Assembly (NCBI GenBank): GCA_013399695.1
Contig: VXAU01002301.1
Span: forward strand, 124,001-188,000
Direction of reading: 5' to 3'
Length of the DNA: 64,000 bases
Source: Formicarius rufipectus
Taxonomy: Eukaryota > Chordata > Aves > Passeriformes > Formicariidae
Below the pieces are notes generated by a model. The model did not search any database and was not told the origin of the DNA. It saw nothing but the letters and a program-made list of their open reading frames with translations. The translations under genes and the position numbers were made by a program. Shown piece by piece: positions 1 through 13,657 of the stretch. Each line of letters begins with the position of its first letter. Within the stretch, counting starts at the first letter, position 1.

Positions 1-2029
1 TAAGTATCAACCAAGATATATTTTGTATTTTTTGTGAATTCACATAGTGCTTATCTATCTTAATTTTAAGTTTAGTAATAGAACCCATCACTTGTATCAT
101 TCCACAGAATATTAGCAGGCTTATTCTCTCAGTTTGCTGTTAGCCAAGGTCGTCTAGCAGATTTCACTGTTATTATTGAAGCATCTGTCTTGGAAACTGT
201 TTCTGACTCCTGAATCTGAAAACCTGCATGGGCTCCAACAACTGAGTGCCACTGTTCACTCTTCAGGGATGAAGAAGGAGGAGGGGAACTGACCAGATGG
301 ATGAGAGGCGTCTCCACTCCTTCTTCTCAACAAGGAGAGCAGAAAGCACCACAAAAAGATTTTTGTAGAGCTGAGCAAAAGTGCTTGAGGCCAGGCAAGA
401 GAGGGATATAATGGTTTTCATGGCATCTCCTATCCAGCTCTCAGAGAACCTGTGCTGGTGAAGGTGGATGAAAAGCAGCTTGTCGCCTTACACAGGTATC
501 AGAGAAGGCAGCTCTGAATGCTGTCTGATCCCCTTAACTTACAAGAGCAAGGAGGTACCAGATTCTGATACATCTCCTGATCCCAGAAGAAGCTGTGATG
601 TGACTCAAAGTGCTATGGTAGGTCTGCAATGCAAACGTGTAGGATGCCACTTCCAAACATAGCTGCAGTGAGACACACCCAAGAAGAGCCAAGCAGAAGT
701 CCAGAGAGAGAGGGTGAGAAGAGCTGGGCTGAACTTCTCTACAGAGCCATGCTTGAGTAGCTCCTGAGTGCCTGTTTCTGAAGAACATAATGGTATCTGT
801 TGCATTTTTGTACAACACACAGAAAACTGGTCTCTCCTCCTTTATTCTCCACTCCTGAAATTGTCAGCTACTCAACGAGCTTCCTCTAAGATACAACCTG
901 GCAGCAGTTCCCACCATTCACTCTTGAAGGCAAGCCCACCTTGAATCATCTCCCACTCTGAGTGAGTTCTGTAGCGGAGCAGCCCCCAGCTTCTCCATAA
1001 GGGCCTTCATGATTCCTTGATTAGCCCCATGCTTCAGTTAATTTCACATCAGATTAGTTTGTAGAAGCCATGCCCCACTGACACATTTCTATGTTCATCT
1101 CACCCTTTCCATGCCCCATCCTTGCCCAGCATTCAGAAACAGAGTCCCTCACTGCTGCAGGGAAGGGGTATTGGGGGGCCACAGCATCCTCAGAGCTGAC
1201 TCTGTGGGTCACAGGGAGGTAGATGCAAAATCCTCCCTAGAGCTGAGCCAGAGATACCTTCGTGGCATCCCACTCACCCCCATCTTTCTGCGGTAAGAAA
1301 GAGACCCTGGCATACAAGTAACTTATTCTAAGTTCTTCAAAAACTGTAGAGGCTCTGACAGTGCTTTCCACCTTCTTCCCCGCATTGAAGGCTCCATGTC
1401 ACTACAGGATCTTCTTACCAACCTCCTCCTGGCCCTGGCCACACAGGTTCCCACTTCCACAGGAAAAGGCAGTTTGATGAGCAGAACCTGACAACATCAG
1501 GACTACATCCATTTCCCCCCTGTTCATATCACTAGGCAGAGCCCTGGGCATCCACCATCTCCTGGGCCCCAACCCAGGGTACTGGGATACAGCAGGGACT
1601 CCTGCAGGGTCCTTATTTCCCAGTTCTAAACACTCACTTCCCTCTTTTCTGTTTTCAGGTTTTTCCAGTCACAATTATTTGGTTTCCTTCCAGATTTCTT
1701 TTCCTGTATCACCACCCATAGTGCAGCAGAACAAGCAGGACACCAAGCGAAAGAATGCGAACCCTGTCCAAATATGCAGAGTTGGCCTTAGGAAAGGTAA
1801 AGCTCACTGGGAGTTGAGCCTGACAGGGGATGTGAAGAAAGTCTCCTGCAAGTACCACAGCAGTAAAGGACAACTAAGGAAAGCATGATTGTGATGAGGA
1901 ATAGGGCAGGAGCCCTTGTGATAAAAGGACACAGAAATGGCCTTTTTCATCTCAGTCTTTATGCTGTATTAGTTTTTCACAGCAAGGTTTGGGTAATGGT
2001 GAGGGGTTACACAGCGTAATGTCTGTAAG
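1..2029. other. Non-coding, no gene seen
   Basis: Only short frames in all directions and no repeat I can name. Confidence 0.5.
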
Positions 2030-2605
2030 AAAGAAGGCTTTTGACACTGTCTCCCAAAGAGCCTCATAGACAAATCGATGAAGGGCAGACTAGATAGGCA
2101 GTCACTAAGGTAGATATCTGGGCTCAAAGGCTTTTGATCAGCAGCACAAAGTTCAGCTAGAGGCCAGTCCCCAGCAGTGTGCCCCAGGAGTGGACACTGG
2201 GGTCAGTGCTGCTTAAGAGCTTCATTAATGATCTGGATCACAGGGTACAGTGTACCCTCAGCAACTCTGTAGATCTCTTATATCAAAAGAGGTTGGGAGA
2301 GTTGGTATTGTTTGCCTGGAGAAGAGCAGGCTCAGGAGAATCTTTTCATACATACACAGGGAGTAAACAGTCAGACTTCCCTCACCAGTGCCCGGAAACT
2401 GGACAAGAAGCAATGAGCACAAACTGAAATACAGAAACCCTGCATGTATACACAAGGAAATGCTTTTCCTCTGTGAGGGTTGCCAAACACTGGCACAGGT
2501 TACCTAAACAAGTTGTGGAGTCTCCATGTTTGGAGGTATTTAAAACCTGATCTGACTTGGTCCTGGGAAACTTTTTCTGGTTGACCATGCTTGGAGAAGT
2601 GGTGG
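2030..2605 (+). mobile_element. CR1 LINE fragment, decayed
   Basis: The sequence reads like CR1 ORF2 and its 3' region on the plus strand: CCAGGAGTGGACACTGGGGTCAGTGCTG, then TTCATTAATGATCTGGATCA. After an internal deletion comes GTGAGGGTTGCCAAACACTGGCACAGGTT, then GTGGAGTCTCCATG. Many indels break every frame. Confidence 0.8.
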
Positions 2606-5600
2606 ACTCTTTAGAACTTCTGGATCTCAGCCATGTGTATCTTGTACTGCACTAAAAATGTCACTGCCTACATACCAAGATGCACACCCATATGATGCAG
2701 ACTTTCAACCCTATAAACCTGAAGTTTGCCTTGCAGGCTCAGCTTTCTCATCTGTTCCTCTCACAGGAAATGATGACAACACAGTTCTTATTCATAAAAA
2801 CTGTTATTTGGAGGGACAGCCATTTTTAAAACAGTGCAAGTAGCAACTGGTATAAGTATTTGGGGCAGGGAGAAAGCGATGGAAAATACACCAACATTTT
2901 GTCAATAAGACAAAGCATTGTTTTTACATTGCAAAAACTGTCAGTATCTCCTCCAAATAACTAAAAGGCATATTTATGCGTTTTACAGTGTCTGAAAATT
3001 AAATGTATTGCATAATCCCTTAACAAGATGCTTATCCTGCATGGGTTTTTTTGACTAATGGGGTTAACTCTCTCCCTGCTGGAGGGCTGGCCCCAGGGTA
3101 GAGAAGGTGTCTCCTTGCACTGGCATGTTTGAGCTGTGTGAGTCAGTATTGATACAGCCCCTGGAAATCCTATGTCTGCAGCATTGGGTAAGGTCTGAAG
3201 CCAGAGCTCAGGAATCTCCAGCTTACTTCACCAGCTTGTTGGACAGCAAGATGACACTGTGTCCAAAGCAGGGGTATGCAGATCACTCCTGCACACATGG
3301 ACAGCACACGCCTATCTAGAAACGCAGCTGGAACAGAAATCTGAGTCCTCTCCACTGGCTAAGAAGCTAGAAGACCTCCCTTGCTGCTCAGACCTCTGGT
3401 GCCAGTACCTCAGCACACAGACTGATCCTGAACCACCAGAAGGATCAAAGGGACCCTCTGCCAGTGTAGCACAGAGCCCTTTGCGTCCTGCAGAAAGAAC
3501 GATGGCAGCATAGCCTTTGTAATCCAAAAGTCAGCCTCATGCCTTCCCCTGCCATCATCTTGACCTAATTCCCAGTATTATTAGCTTCTATGTGGGGGAG
3601 AAACTGGGATGGAGGGAGACAGTCCAAATTGTACTATTGTCCATATATTTTTAACCACACAGCTTATGCAAAGAATGTCCTCCTCACTGTCCTCCTCTCA
3701 CTCAGCTTTCAAAGATCAAGTCCTGAGACCTTGTGTTGACATTCTTACCTCTTCCAATAAAGAAAATTAAGTCTATCTTTTCCTGAAACCACCAAGAGGT
3801 CCTGGGGGGGACACAGATATCCCTGCAAGCATTTCTCAGATCTCTGCTTACTGGATTGCTTACCAGCTTTTTCAGACTGGACAATGTTTCTACACAGCTT
3901 CTGCCTATTGAGATGTGCAACCCCAGCACTGGAAGCATTATCTCGTGAAAGAATATGCAGTACTTTATATGCTATAGAGTAAAATGCATCCATTTGCTTC
4001 AAAATTGCTCACTGCTGGCATAAATAGAGAAAGCAGCTCCTCGTCATCTCTATGCAGGATAATGCAATTGCAAGAGAAATGGCAAAGATACACTGAATTA
4101 ATTCCCTGAAGACTCTCACAGCAGGCATTTCTGGATCTTGACTCTGAAAGAAGGACATAACATGGAGTACTCTGAGGGACAGATCTGATCACGAGGAGAG
4201 CCTCAACTATAGAGCAGAGAAAACTTCATGAAAGTTTGATGCAGGAAGCAGTCAGTAACAGATCATGCAAGGAAGACTAGAAGGGAATCAACCAAGAATT
4301 ATCTATCAGTCTGCTGCTTGCAAGGTATTAATTTTTTTGGTGGTTTTTGTTTTTTAGACAGTGACATTGTTCTTGGCTCAGCAGCTGCATCTAAAATGAT
4401 AAGATAAAAAAGCAAAGCTGTAGCAATTCTCCAGCCAGTCCTCAGAAGAGGTGGTATCTTCTTTCTGGCACCTGAAAAGGTGCCTAGAAAACCAGTGGGG
4501 TACTAGTGTACTAGGGTACTAGAAAACAGTGGAGTACTCTCAAGCACATCCTGTTCAGCTCTTTCATGCTTACCAGACATGAATGTTGAAATGCTTGTGT
4601 TACTTCTAACGAACAGGTAGTTAAAGATGGAGAATCCAGTTACACCACTTGCCTTCAGAAATATGATGCAGTAGCACTGAAGAGACTTTGCTCTCCTTTA
4701 CCTCTCACTCCTTATGACGTAGTTTAATTAAAGTTAGCTTTTCATGACTCATCTGTGAAACACAACTGCACTCAGCTCTTGCTGGAGTGAGCTCCTAAAA
4801 GGGTTGTGAAGTCTAGGGACATCTGCAGTACTCTGAAGTTGTCTTGGGAGAGCCATGCTGTGGTATACTTACTACTTTCTAGGAAACGTCAGACAAAAAC
4901 AGATAGACATATGCAAGTCCAACTGACTGAACATGTGCTTCACCACAAGCCAGCATGTTCCAATTTGTCCTATGGCATCCCATCTACCCTAGGATTATAG
5001 ATTTGCCTGCACTATGCATGGAATTTGTGAATTCTGGATAAATTTATCTTGGTTCTGGACAAAATAACTGCATAGACGAAGTGGAATATGTTTGACGAAA
5101 TCCAGACAAAATCCAGATTGAACTGACAGCATCTTCTATTTTGGTGTACAACATTGCTTAAAAGCGTCACAGCAGCTAACAGTCTAAAAACTCAAAATAT
5201 TGGCAGCAGTTTATTTAGCCTTTTACCATCTTTGAAGTCCTTAGTGTTTTTGATATCCCTGGCCATGCCAGAAGCAGGTCATGAAGTTATTTTCTTTACA
5301 TCCTGGGGAAAGCCTGAAAGAAGATTGATGGGCACCTTATTTCCTGCAAATACTAGTTCTTGGGTGTGGCTCCACACCATTGCCAGGAGCTGACCTCTCC
5401 AGTAGACACTGCTCAGCTATTTGTGGTGTGGCACCTTCAGTTCCACCCATGCTTTCTATTGCTCAGAGGAGAAAAATAACTTGTGGGGAGGATGGAACTT
5501 AAGAAAACACAACAAACAAACAAAAAAGACCCAACAACAACCAATCCCAAATGCCAACCAAAACCCAGGATAAAGCACTTGAGCAGAATCAGATCATAAA

Positions 5601-8600
5601 ACGTATCTAATCTGGGTTAAACAGAGTACAAATAGACGGGATTCACATGACATCTGAAACTAGAGGGACTTGGAGTGTCTTTGGCAGCAATGAGATCCAT
5701 ACTCAGTTCACCCAGGGAACCATAGCCAGGTACTGAAGCATCACTACAGGAAAGGAGAAGTAGCTATGAAGCAGACCTTGGCTCATTCCCCTGTGAACAG
5801 ACATGCACATCTCCAGTTATGATAACATCAGAAGACTTGGAAGCCAGAATCTCCATGCATTCTGCTGCTGACTGCCTGGAAGGTCACTCATTTTCTAACT
5901 CCCAGGTGCATAGAGCAGGACTATCAGCTACCAGGCTCCCATCTACCAAGCAAACACCAAGAGCTCAGCATGCATGATTTTTTGGAGCCAAGATCCATTC
6001 ATCCTGATTCAACAAGAGGCTTAGTGCTGGAGACAATTTCATGCAAGAGTAAAGGCTGAACAAACCCACCATTTACCAACCTGGATGTTCTCTGTGTATT
6101 TTCTTTCCTTCCAGGCATATTCCCTATTCTGAAAATACAAGCAAGGAGTGAGGTAAACTGGCTTTGTGCTGAAATACCAGATTGTGATTTGAGTTGTCTG
6201 TATTTTGAGGACAGAAACAATACAAAACAAGTGTGCAGGAAGGATGATACTGTATTGCATGCTGTCACCCCACTCCACTGTTCTGCACTGTGATTTCTGT
6301 GCAGCTTGTGTTTCCCATCACCAGCAACACGAACACCAGAAAAAAAACTTCAGCTCTGGATACTGCTCTTGAGGAAGGTGCCAGACAGTTAGAGGAGAAT
6401 TCAGTGTAGAGCTGTATGGACCAGTGATCAAAGGATTAGCAGTGACCTGCTAAGAAATCCCAAAAACTCTGAGGTGGAGATGAAGGAGAGAAGCCATGAC
6501 AGGCTTCGAACACAGAAGTTGCTACAAGGAGGATATAAATTATCTGCTTTCAAAGTTTAGGGGAGACAAGAGAGTCAAAAGACATGTTTTAACAGCATCA
6601 AAGAAGTTTCCAATTAGGCAGCAGTAAAACTTTCTATCAGTCACAGGACTGGAAGAGAGAATGGCATGAATGTGTATCAGTGGCATCTCCCAAGCAGATA
6701 TAAACCTAACAATGCCAGTAGGGATACAGCTGACCCTGATTTGGACAGAAGATAGACCCACAGAGTTCAAAGAGAAATCACATAATAATTGTAATTTCAT
6801 GTGCCGTAGGTCTGTTACTTCCAGAGTGTGGTAGGGCCATATACCCACTCATCCTTGCTGCACTAGCCCATTCAGAAGGGCACCCAGTATCTCCATTTTA
6901 AGCAATTTTCAGTTTCAGTATTTACTGTCAGAATATCAATTCTTAATATCCAGAGGCAGATCAGCTGAATTGGGTACAGCTACTTCAGAACAACCTGTTT
7001 CATTATGGCATGAAGAGCTGCACTGCAAGCCAAGCTGTTTAGCAGTGGCCACCATTCCTGACATTGCCTGGCCAGAATAGCTCCTTTCAAACGTATCACA
7101 GTTCAGGGTTACTATTAGAAGTGGTATCATGGTAGATGAAACTTGCACCCTCTCGCCATCCAAACACACAATGAGATGCTCACACTGCTCTGCACACCCC
7201 ATTCCTGGGCTGAGAGCCTTCCAGTTTGTAATGAACAATGATACATTGTATGCATCCATTACATGGATGGTACATGTTCCTTGACAAACAATTTTTTTGT
7301 TTTCTTGTGCTGCACACCTCTGAGCAGGGTAGAAACACACGCCAGTGAATTAATAATGGTAATGTTTTGCTTCACTCTCCCCAGTTCCCTGCATGAAGCC
7401 TTCCATCTCCTCAAGATTTGTTCTCCATCTGGCCTGTGTTGCATTCCTGCATAAAAGCTGCCCTGGCATCAAGAGCCACAGGTTGAAGTTCAGCCATACC
7501 TCTGGAGACCTTGTGCCAATGCACTCCTGGGGAAAGCACATAACATGGCATCTGCCAAAACATGTTTAAGTACTGTTTTCTATTGTTCATAGGTAGGATT
7601 CAAAACTCTGCCTGTACCTCTCACCAGCCACTCTGAAAAGCACTTCAGATGTTCAGGTGATCCAACCTGACAAGTTGGGAATCTCCTCCTCCTGTGTCCT
7701 TACTGCCAAGGAATCAAGATAACTTACAGTTCTGAAGGATGTTTCTGAGTTTCAGTCACTTGAAAGTTAGTGATAATTTGAAAAGCAGAGAGACCAAAAG
7801 ACCAAAAAATACATTTATCCCTCATTCCTTCTATTGTGTGAGGGTCAAAAGAAATAAAAGGAAGGAAGGCAAATGCTAATAAGAGGGATTTTGATCCTTA
7901 TGATGAACATTTCCATCTGAAATGCCATTAAAACTTTTCATTCCCCTTTTTGCTTTCTCTTTTGAAATTTATGGAAGAATACTGGCCTATGGACAGCTTT
8001 GGCCTGAAGAGAATGTGGTTGCAGGTCAGCAAAAGCAGCAGAAAACACCACCTGTGTCCTTGGGCCAGGCCTGGAGCCAACAAGATGTATCAGAGACACG
8101 GTAGTAAAACAGTATAAAAGGTAAGTTTGTAGTTAATAAAGGGCTTTTGCCGTTTGCTTTTGCTTCTTGCCTGACAAAAGTCTGAGCCTGTGTTTTCAGT
8201 CTGTCACAGAAATGCTTAACTTGTTGCATAGGTAATGCCTTTTCCCTTTCAATCTTACAATTTTTAAGTGATGTTTCTATGACCAAAAGACATAGGGCAG
8301 CCTTGCAAGTCTCTTGAGAGCCCTGTTTGCAAGTATCCAAGGAAAGTGCCACAAGAAATTCAAACTTCAAAGCCCATGTGAAAAGTAAATGGAAAGCAGC
8401 ACAGGGTACACAACTAGAAAGTTCTTGGAAAGGCATGTATCTTCTCCTCAGTCCTGTATCAGCAATCCATGAAATAAAACCTTCACGTGCACTCAGGTCC
8501 AAGTAATAAAATCAAATAAAAGTAAGAATCAGTGTCCTTCCCAAAAGCCGCCTAGATCCATTATTTTCTCTGGTCCCTTATACTGTTCTGAAATCAGTTT

Positions 8601-9246
8601 CATTTGTCTTATTCTTCTCCTATCTTACTAAAATCTGTCCCTCCTCTCCACTTTTCTTCCACACCACTTATTCTTTCAAAATTCATCCCTCCCCATGCAA
8701 AAATGAATAATGTAACCTGATGCCAAAAAGTAAAAACAAAACAAAACAAAACAAAACAAACAAACAAACAAACAAACAAACAAAAAAACCACTGGAAGAC
8801 CCAAAAAGATCTTTCAGCTACCTTGTCTCTGCCAATGGCAATTATATAATGCTTAGATTCAGAAGCTTCATTACTACCTTACACTGAACACCAAGTTATG
8901 TATTGGAAACAGCAGGTGCATTGTCATTCCCACTATGCTGGGACTTGTACAAAATAAATATTTAAGTACATGATTTTTAGTAAGGCAGCTAATGTATCAT
9001 GAAATACTGCTGGTTTTCTGCCTGAGAACTATGTGCACCGTAAATTACATGGCATGGATCCATATGGAACAGGCTGTACAAGAGAGCTCCACAAAAAGTA
9101 CACTCCCTCTGCTCACTCAGCTGTCCCCAAATAGATTTAAGTTGAAGCAGGAAGACATCTCCTACCTGCTCCCAAACCAAGCTTGTGCATCCTTCACACA
9201 GACCCAGGGTCCTGGTTTCAGTGTCTCTGCTTTAAGGAGACTGTTG
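2606..9246. other. Non-coding, no gene seen
   Basis: Apart from the microsatellite at 8732, this holds only scattered short ORFs. The two longest (6936-7340 and 8026-8502, both minus) show no recognisable protein. Could be intergenic or intronic. Confidence 0.5.
8732..8788 (+). repeat. Microsatellite (AAAAC)n/(AAAC)n
   Basis: A run of AAAAC units changing to CAAA units, 57 bp in all, ending in A7. Simple sequence, possibly an old poly(A) tail derivative. Confidence 0.95.
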
Positions 9247-9251
9247 GTCCC

Positions 9252-10282
9252 TGTGGCAGTTTTCACCCACTGTCCACCCAAACCTCCAGGCCCGCCCTTT
9301 CCCAGAGGGAAAGGAAAAGGAGAAAAGGCAAGAAACCAGGTGAGAGATAATGGCAAGGCAAACTCAGAGTAGATAAATACTTAAATTTATTACTAACAAG
9401 ATAAGAACTAAAACTAAACGTAATAAAACTAAAAAAGAAGTCTTAAGAACACTTTCTCCTCCCACTCCTCCCTCTTTCCAGCAGTCTGAGAGAGCAGGGA
9501 ATGGGAGTTTTGCAGACAGTTGTTGTTGCTGCTATTGCTCTGTCCTTTGGGTCACTCCATGGGGTGCCATCGGGTCTCTGCATCCCGATGGTCTCTGTGG
9601 GCTGCAGGGGGGCAACCTGCTGCATCACGGTCTTCACCACAGTCTGCAGGGGGGCTGCAGCTCTTAGTCTTTCTCCTGCTCCCATGGGGTCCCGCCCACG
9701 GGAGACAGTCCTTGATAGACTCTCCAATGTGAGTCCACCCCCCTGGGCAACACTTCTAGCAGGGGTGAAAAACCTGCTCCAGCGTGGGTCTCCTTCTTCA
9801 CGAGTCATGGCCGCAAGTCTCTTCCAGGATCTCGCTCCATCCTGGGTCTCCCACAGGGCAACAGCTCCTTCAGGCATCCATCTGCTTCTCCATGGACTGC
9901 AGGGGGGTCTGTGCACCCTGATGGATCTTTTCGGGCTTCAGAGAGAGATGGGGGGGAATAGCTTTCAGTCCTTCCCCCCCCTCACCTGCTCCAGCATGGG
10001 ATCCCTCCTTCACCTCCTCCTGCTCCGACCCTCGTCTCTCACTCTGTGTTGTTATCTCATGGTTGGAATTTTCAACTGCACAACACTCCTAATTCTTAAA
10101 TATGTTATCACAGAGGCGTGACTACAATTCTTAATTGGCTCAACTCTGTCCACCAGCAGGAAGTCCCTCCTGGACCTGGCTGTCATCGGCTCCACAGGAC
10201 AGGAGAAGGTTCTAGCAGCTTCCAACAGAAACCATCCTGGAAGGCCCCCCTTCTACAAATTCAGCTACAGAAACTCATGACA
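9252..10282 (-). mobile_element. Solo LTR, endogenous retrovirus, ERVL-like
   Basis: A 1031-bp block begins TG and ends CA and is flanked by a perfect 5-bp duplication GTCCC (9247-9251 and 10283-10287). On the minus strand it carries an AATAAA signal (plus 9386-9391) near its 3' end. It also has the stretch around 10090-10200 (GTTATCACAGAGGCG..., GGCTCAAC) familiar from passerine LTRs. A 206-codon plus-strand ORF across it (9501-10121) is not a gene. No gag, pol or env lies beside it, so it is a solo LTR left by recombination. Confidence 0.85.
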
Positions 10283-10287
10283 GTCCC

Positions 10288-12399
10288 TCTTCCTATCAGA
10301 GAGGTGTGATTCTTGCTGCATCTTGCTTTCTGATGAATCTCTGCAATGGAACATCTGCTAAGAATGCCGTTCCCAAACTTTCTGCTCTTACCTAGCCAGC
10401 ACCAAGACACAGCTCCGAAGCAGCACAGTGTATATATCAGACCAACAATGTTAATATTTCTTACACATCCTGCAGATGACATCTACCACCTGGATACAAC
10501 CCACCAGCATGGCTCACGTATAACCATGTTCACTGGCAAACAGCTGCTTTTAAAAGTTGAGTAATCAACCAATCAACCAAGCCAACTAAGTCCCAGGTCC
10601 ATACAGCTAGACCAGGATAGTCATACATAAATACATCACATAATTGGATTCACTCTGAGTAATGCTACTAATGTCTCTCTCTCTGAGACCAGGTACTGCA
10701 ACCCTGCGCCTGAGGTTAAACGAGAGCATTCAAAGACACAGGCATTGGAAAACAGTGTGCAGAGGAACTTCTTGTTTCCAGGTAGCTTTAAAACTTTCCA
10801 CCTCACACCGCTCCAAATGCATTTCTCACCTTTACTTCTTGGCTTACGCAGAGAAAAGGACTTTGGCTGCAACCCCAACAGGAACATAGTTATCACAAAG
10901 CAAGCAAGCAGAAAGAAAGGTGTCTACTTGTTGTGCTAGTCTGCACATGCTACTTTTTAATACAAGCAACCATTGCTGGGCTTGAATTTCCCATCCAATG
11001 GGACCTCATTAGCCAGCAGCAGGTATTGTTAGAAAGGGCAGAGTGGGCAAACGTGTCCCTCTCGCTAAATTGAGTACTGTAGTAATATACAGTTTTCTGC
11101 AAGCACACTCTCATTCCAAAAAGGTTTTGGAAGACAGGACAGACTCTCATGCTAATATGGACAGGGCTCAGGCATGAGTAGTCAGCCCATTGGAGCAGAG
11201 TTCAGTCATCATTTGTTCTACCTCAAACAAATACTATTCCCAAGTGACATCACCAGACTTCCTCCTGTTCCAAATCTCCTCTTTTCCCCTTTATCTGAGG
11301 CAGCAGTAAGGGACAGTTTTATCACATATGTCAGTGAACAATTCTCTGCCTCAGATAAAGGCCATCCTCAGTGACACTATCAGTATGGCTGCAGCTTCTT
11401 CTAGTTGTGCCTTACAAACATTCAGGAGGGAGCCTCCCTCACTCTCCTGATACTCTGCACCACCTTCTTTAGGATGACCTACCCCCAGAGACTTCTGCCC
11501 ATGCTCTCCATGCATGGCCTGGGGAAGCAGCAGAGTGGGGAGTACTTTCAGAAACATCTGCTTCTTGCTTCCAGAGAGGACTTGCCAGCAGCCCAAGGGA
11601 AGACAGCAGTGTTGGGCCTGTGAGACTCTAAATGACAGTCATTAATTCTGTGGGTGTACTCATAAATAGTACGTCCTATGTGCCACCAGGCAGAGGGAGA
11701 GGCAGCCCCTGGTTTGCAGCCTACAAAGAAACTAGAAGGGACCCCTCAAAACACCAAGGGAATGACTGTGCTGCCAGGCTGTTGGAAGACCTGGTGGAGG
11801 CTTTGCCCAGATGTCCTTTTGCTCCACTGGTCTGGGACCACTCTTGTCTCATCCTATTAGCAGCTCTTTCTTTCCCATGAGGGAGGTCTCTATCATGAAG
11901 GCAAATGCTCCTCTCTCCTGTCCTCTCCTGCTCAGTGACACCTCATTTAAAACATGATCTTCCCAAGAGAACATGCATCAAAAAATCAAAGCCAAACTCT
12001 CAATACAGCCATCCAAACTTTGTGTTGAAGGGGTCACGCTGTCCTTTCTCATTTTAAGCATTCCTTGCCTTGGGTTGTAAAAACTTTTGGGAAAGCCTGT
12101 ATGAAATATCCTGCTGTCCCTATGGAGGAAATACTTCTAAGAACTGATCTTAGAGACAAGCATTTAACAGGTAATCTGTCCCCAACAACCACCAACATCT
12201 GGCCATGATGCTTCATGGGCCACCTTCCTGTCTTCTGGTACCTAGGGGGCTGCTCGCTGGTGGACCAGAAAGATGCAAGTGTCATAACAGATCTCCAGCA
12301 TGTCAGTTCCTTTCTTAAAGGAAATGAAACCTTTTACTTTGCTCAGAGAAGGCAAAAAGCCTAAATATTAACTGCAAGTCCGTTTTGTCTCAGGAAGTT
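10288..12399. other. Non-coding, no gene seen
   Basis: Lies between a solo LTR and a CR1 fragment. A short (AACC)-like run occurs around 10565-10585. Otherwise nothing recognisable. Confidence 0.5.
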
Positions 12400-13062
12400 G
12401 TTGAATAGCACAAAATGAGGAATTTTGTTGCAAAGGAGCAATAGAAAAACCAGCATGGGTTGCAGAATTGGTAAGAAAGGACACTGGAAAGACTGAAGCA
12501 TTGAATACCTTCTTGACCTCAGTTTTTACTGCTAAGATCAGCCTTCAGGCACCCTGGGTTTCTGAAAGAAGTGGAAAGTCCAAAGCAAGGAAGACTTACC
12601 CTTGGGGGAGGAGGATCAGGAGAGGGAACATTTACACAGACTGGACATGCACAAAGACCTGATGGGATGGACCCACAGGAGCTGAGGAAGGTGACCTGTG
12701 CTGCAAGGTCATTCTTTGTTTTCTCTGAAAGCTCATGGTGATGGGATGATGTCCCTAAAGACTGCATGAATAGAAATGTTACCCTTAACTTCAAAAAGGG
12801 CAAGACAAAGGATCTGGGGAACCACAGGCCCGTCAGCCTGAGCTTAATCAGGCAGTTAAATATGAGAAGGAACTTTTTGACTGTGAGGGTGGTCAAACAC
12901 TGTGGATCTATCATGCACAGGCTGCTGAGTGAGGCTGTGGAGTCTCCATCCTTAGAGATACTCAAAACCAAACCAGATAACGGCTTGAACCTGCTTGGAG
13001 CAGTTGGACTAAGTGACATCTGGAGTTGCCTTCAAACCTTAGCCATTCTATGACCCTGTGAA
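12400..13062 (+). mobile_element. CR1 LINE fragment, decayed
   Basis: The plus strand contains a reverse-transcriptase-region trace (AACCACAGGCCCGTCAGCCTGAG). It then jumps to the 3' region (GACTGTGAGGGTGGTCAAACACTG, GTGGAGTCTCCATCCTTAGAGATACTCAAAACC) and ends near ATTCTATGACCCTGTGA. Truncated and internally deleted; the 5' edge is approximate. Confidence 0.8.
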
Positions 13063-13651
13063 ATCTGCATAGTGATCTCTAGGGAGAGCACCCTGAGCAG
13101 ATACAGTGAAAGTAGACCAGAATTTTCAGTGTACACTCAGTGCAAAGGATATGGGAGATATCCCCATTACACAACACTGCCTGCCAGGGACTCATCAGAT
13201 GGGCTGTGCTCGGGGGAAGGAAAACAAGCAGCAACTCAATCAGGTGACTTAAAGCAGCAAAAATAGCTGGACCAAAATGTGAACTCCTTCATTTAAAACA
13301 AACTGAGGAACAGCCAGCTTAGAAGGTTTTCAGGGAAGGCTGAGTAGTAAAGAGGGGAACATAGTGGATACACAGATGAAAGTGAGAACACGGAAAGTCA
13401 GCACAGCTTTTGTAAACCCTTACCAGGCCTCACAAGGCAAACTGCACTAAGAAAACGCAAAATGACTGTGACATGTTGTACTCAGATGCCAGTACTATGA
13501 AGGCTCCTCACGACAGTGATAATGCAGCATAAGTTTAGAAAGAAGGTTCTGAAATCAGTAAGTGGTTTGTGAAAAAAGGTGAATTCCTTCATTTGAGTGC
13601 TGCAGGCTTAAGTTCAAAATAGACTCTCACCACTCAATTTACATGCCCACG
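13063..13651. other. Non-coding spacer between CR1 and the ERVK-like LTR
   Basis: No ORF above background and no repeat recognised. Confidence 0.45.
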
Positions 13652-13657
13652 TCTCTA

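Noticed and set aside
6936..7340. 134-codon minus ORF with several cysteines
   Set aside because: The cysteines fit no domain pattern I know, and there are no neighbours or splice evidence.
8026..8502. 158-codon minus ORF
   Set aside because: No recognisable family or splice context. A frame of this length is expected by chance among the many start codons in 64 kb.
9501..10121. 206-codon plus ORF with a hydrophobic start
   Set aside because: It lies wholly inside the solo LTR and reads antisense to it. There is no recognisable protein.
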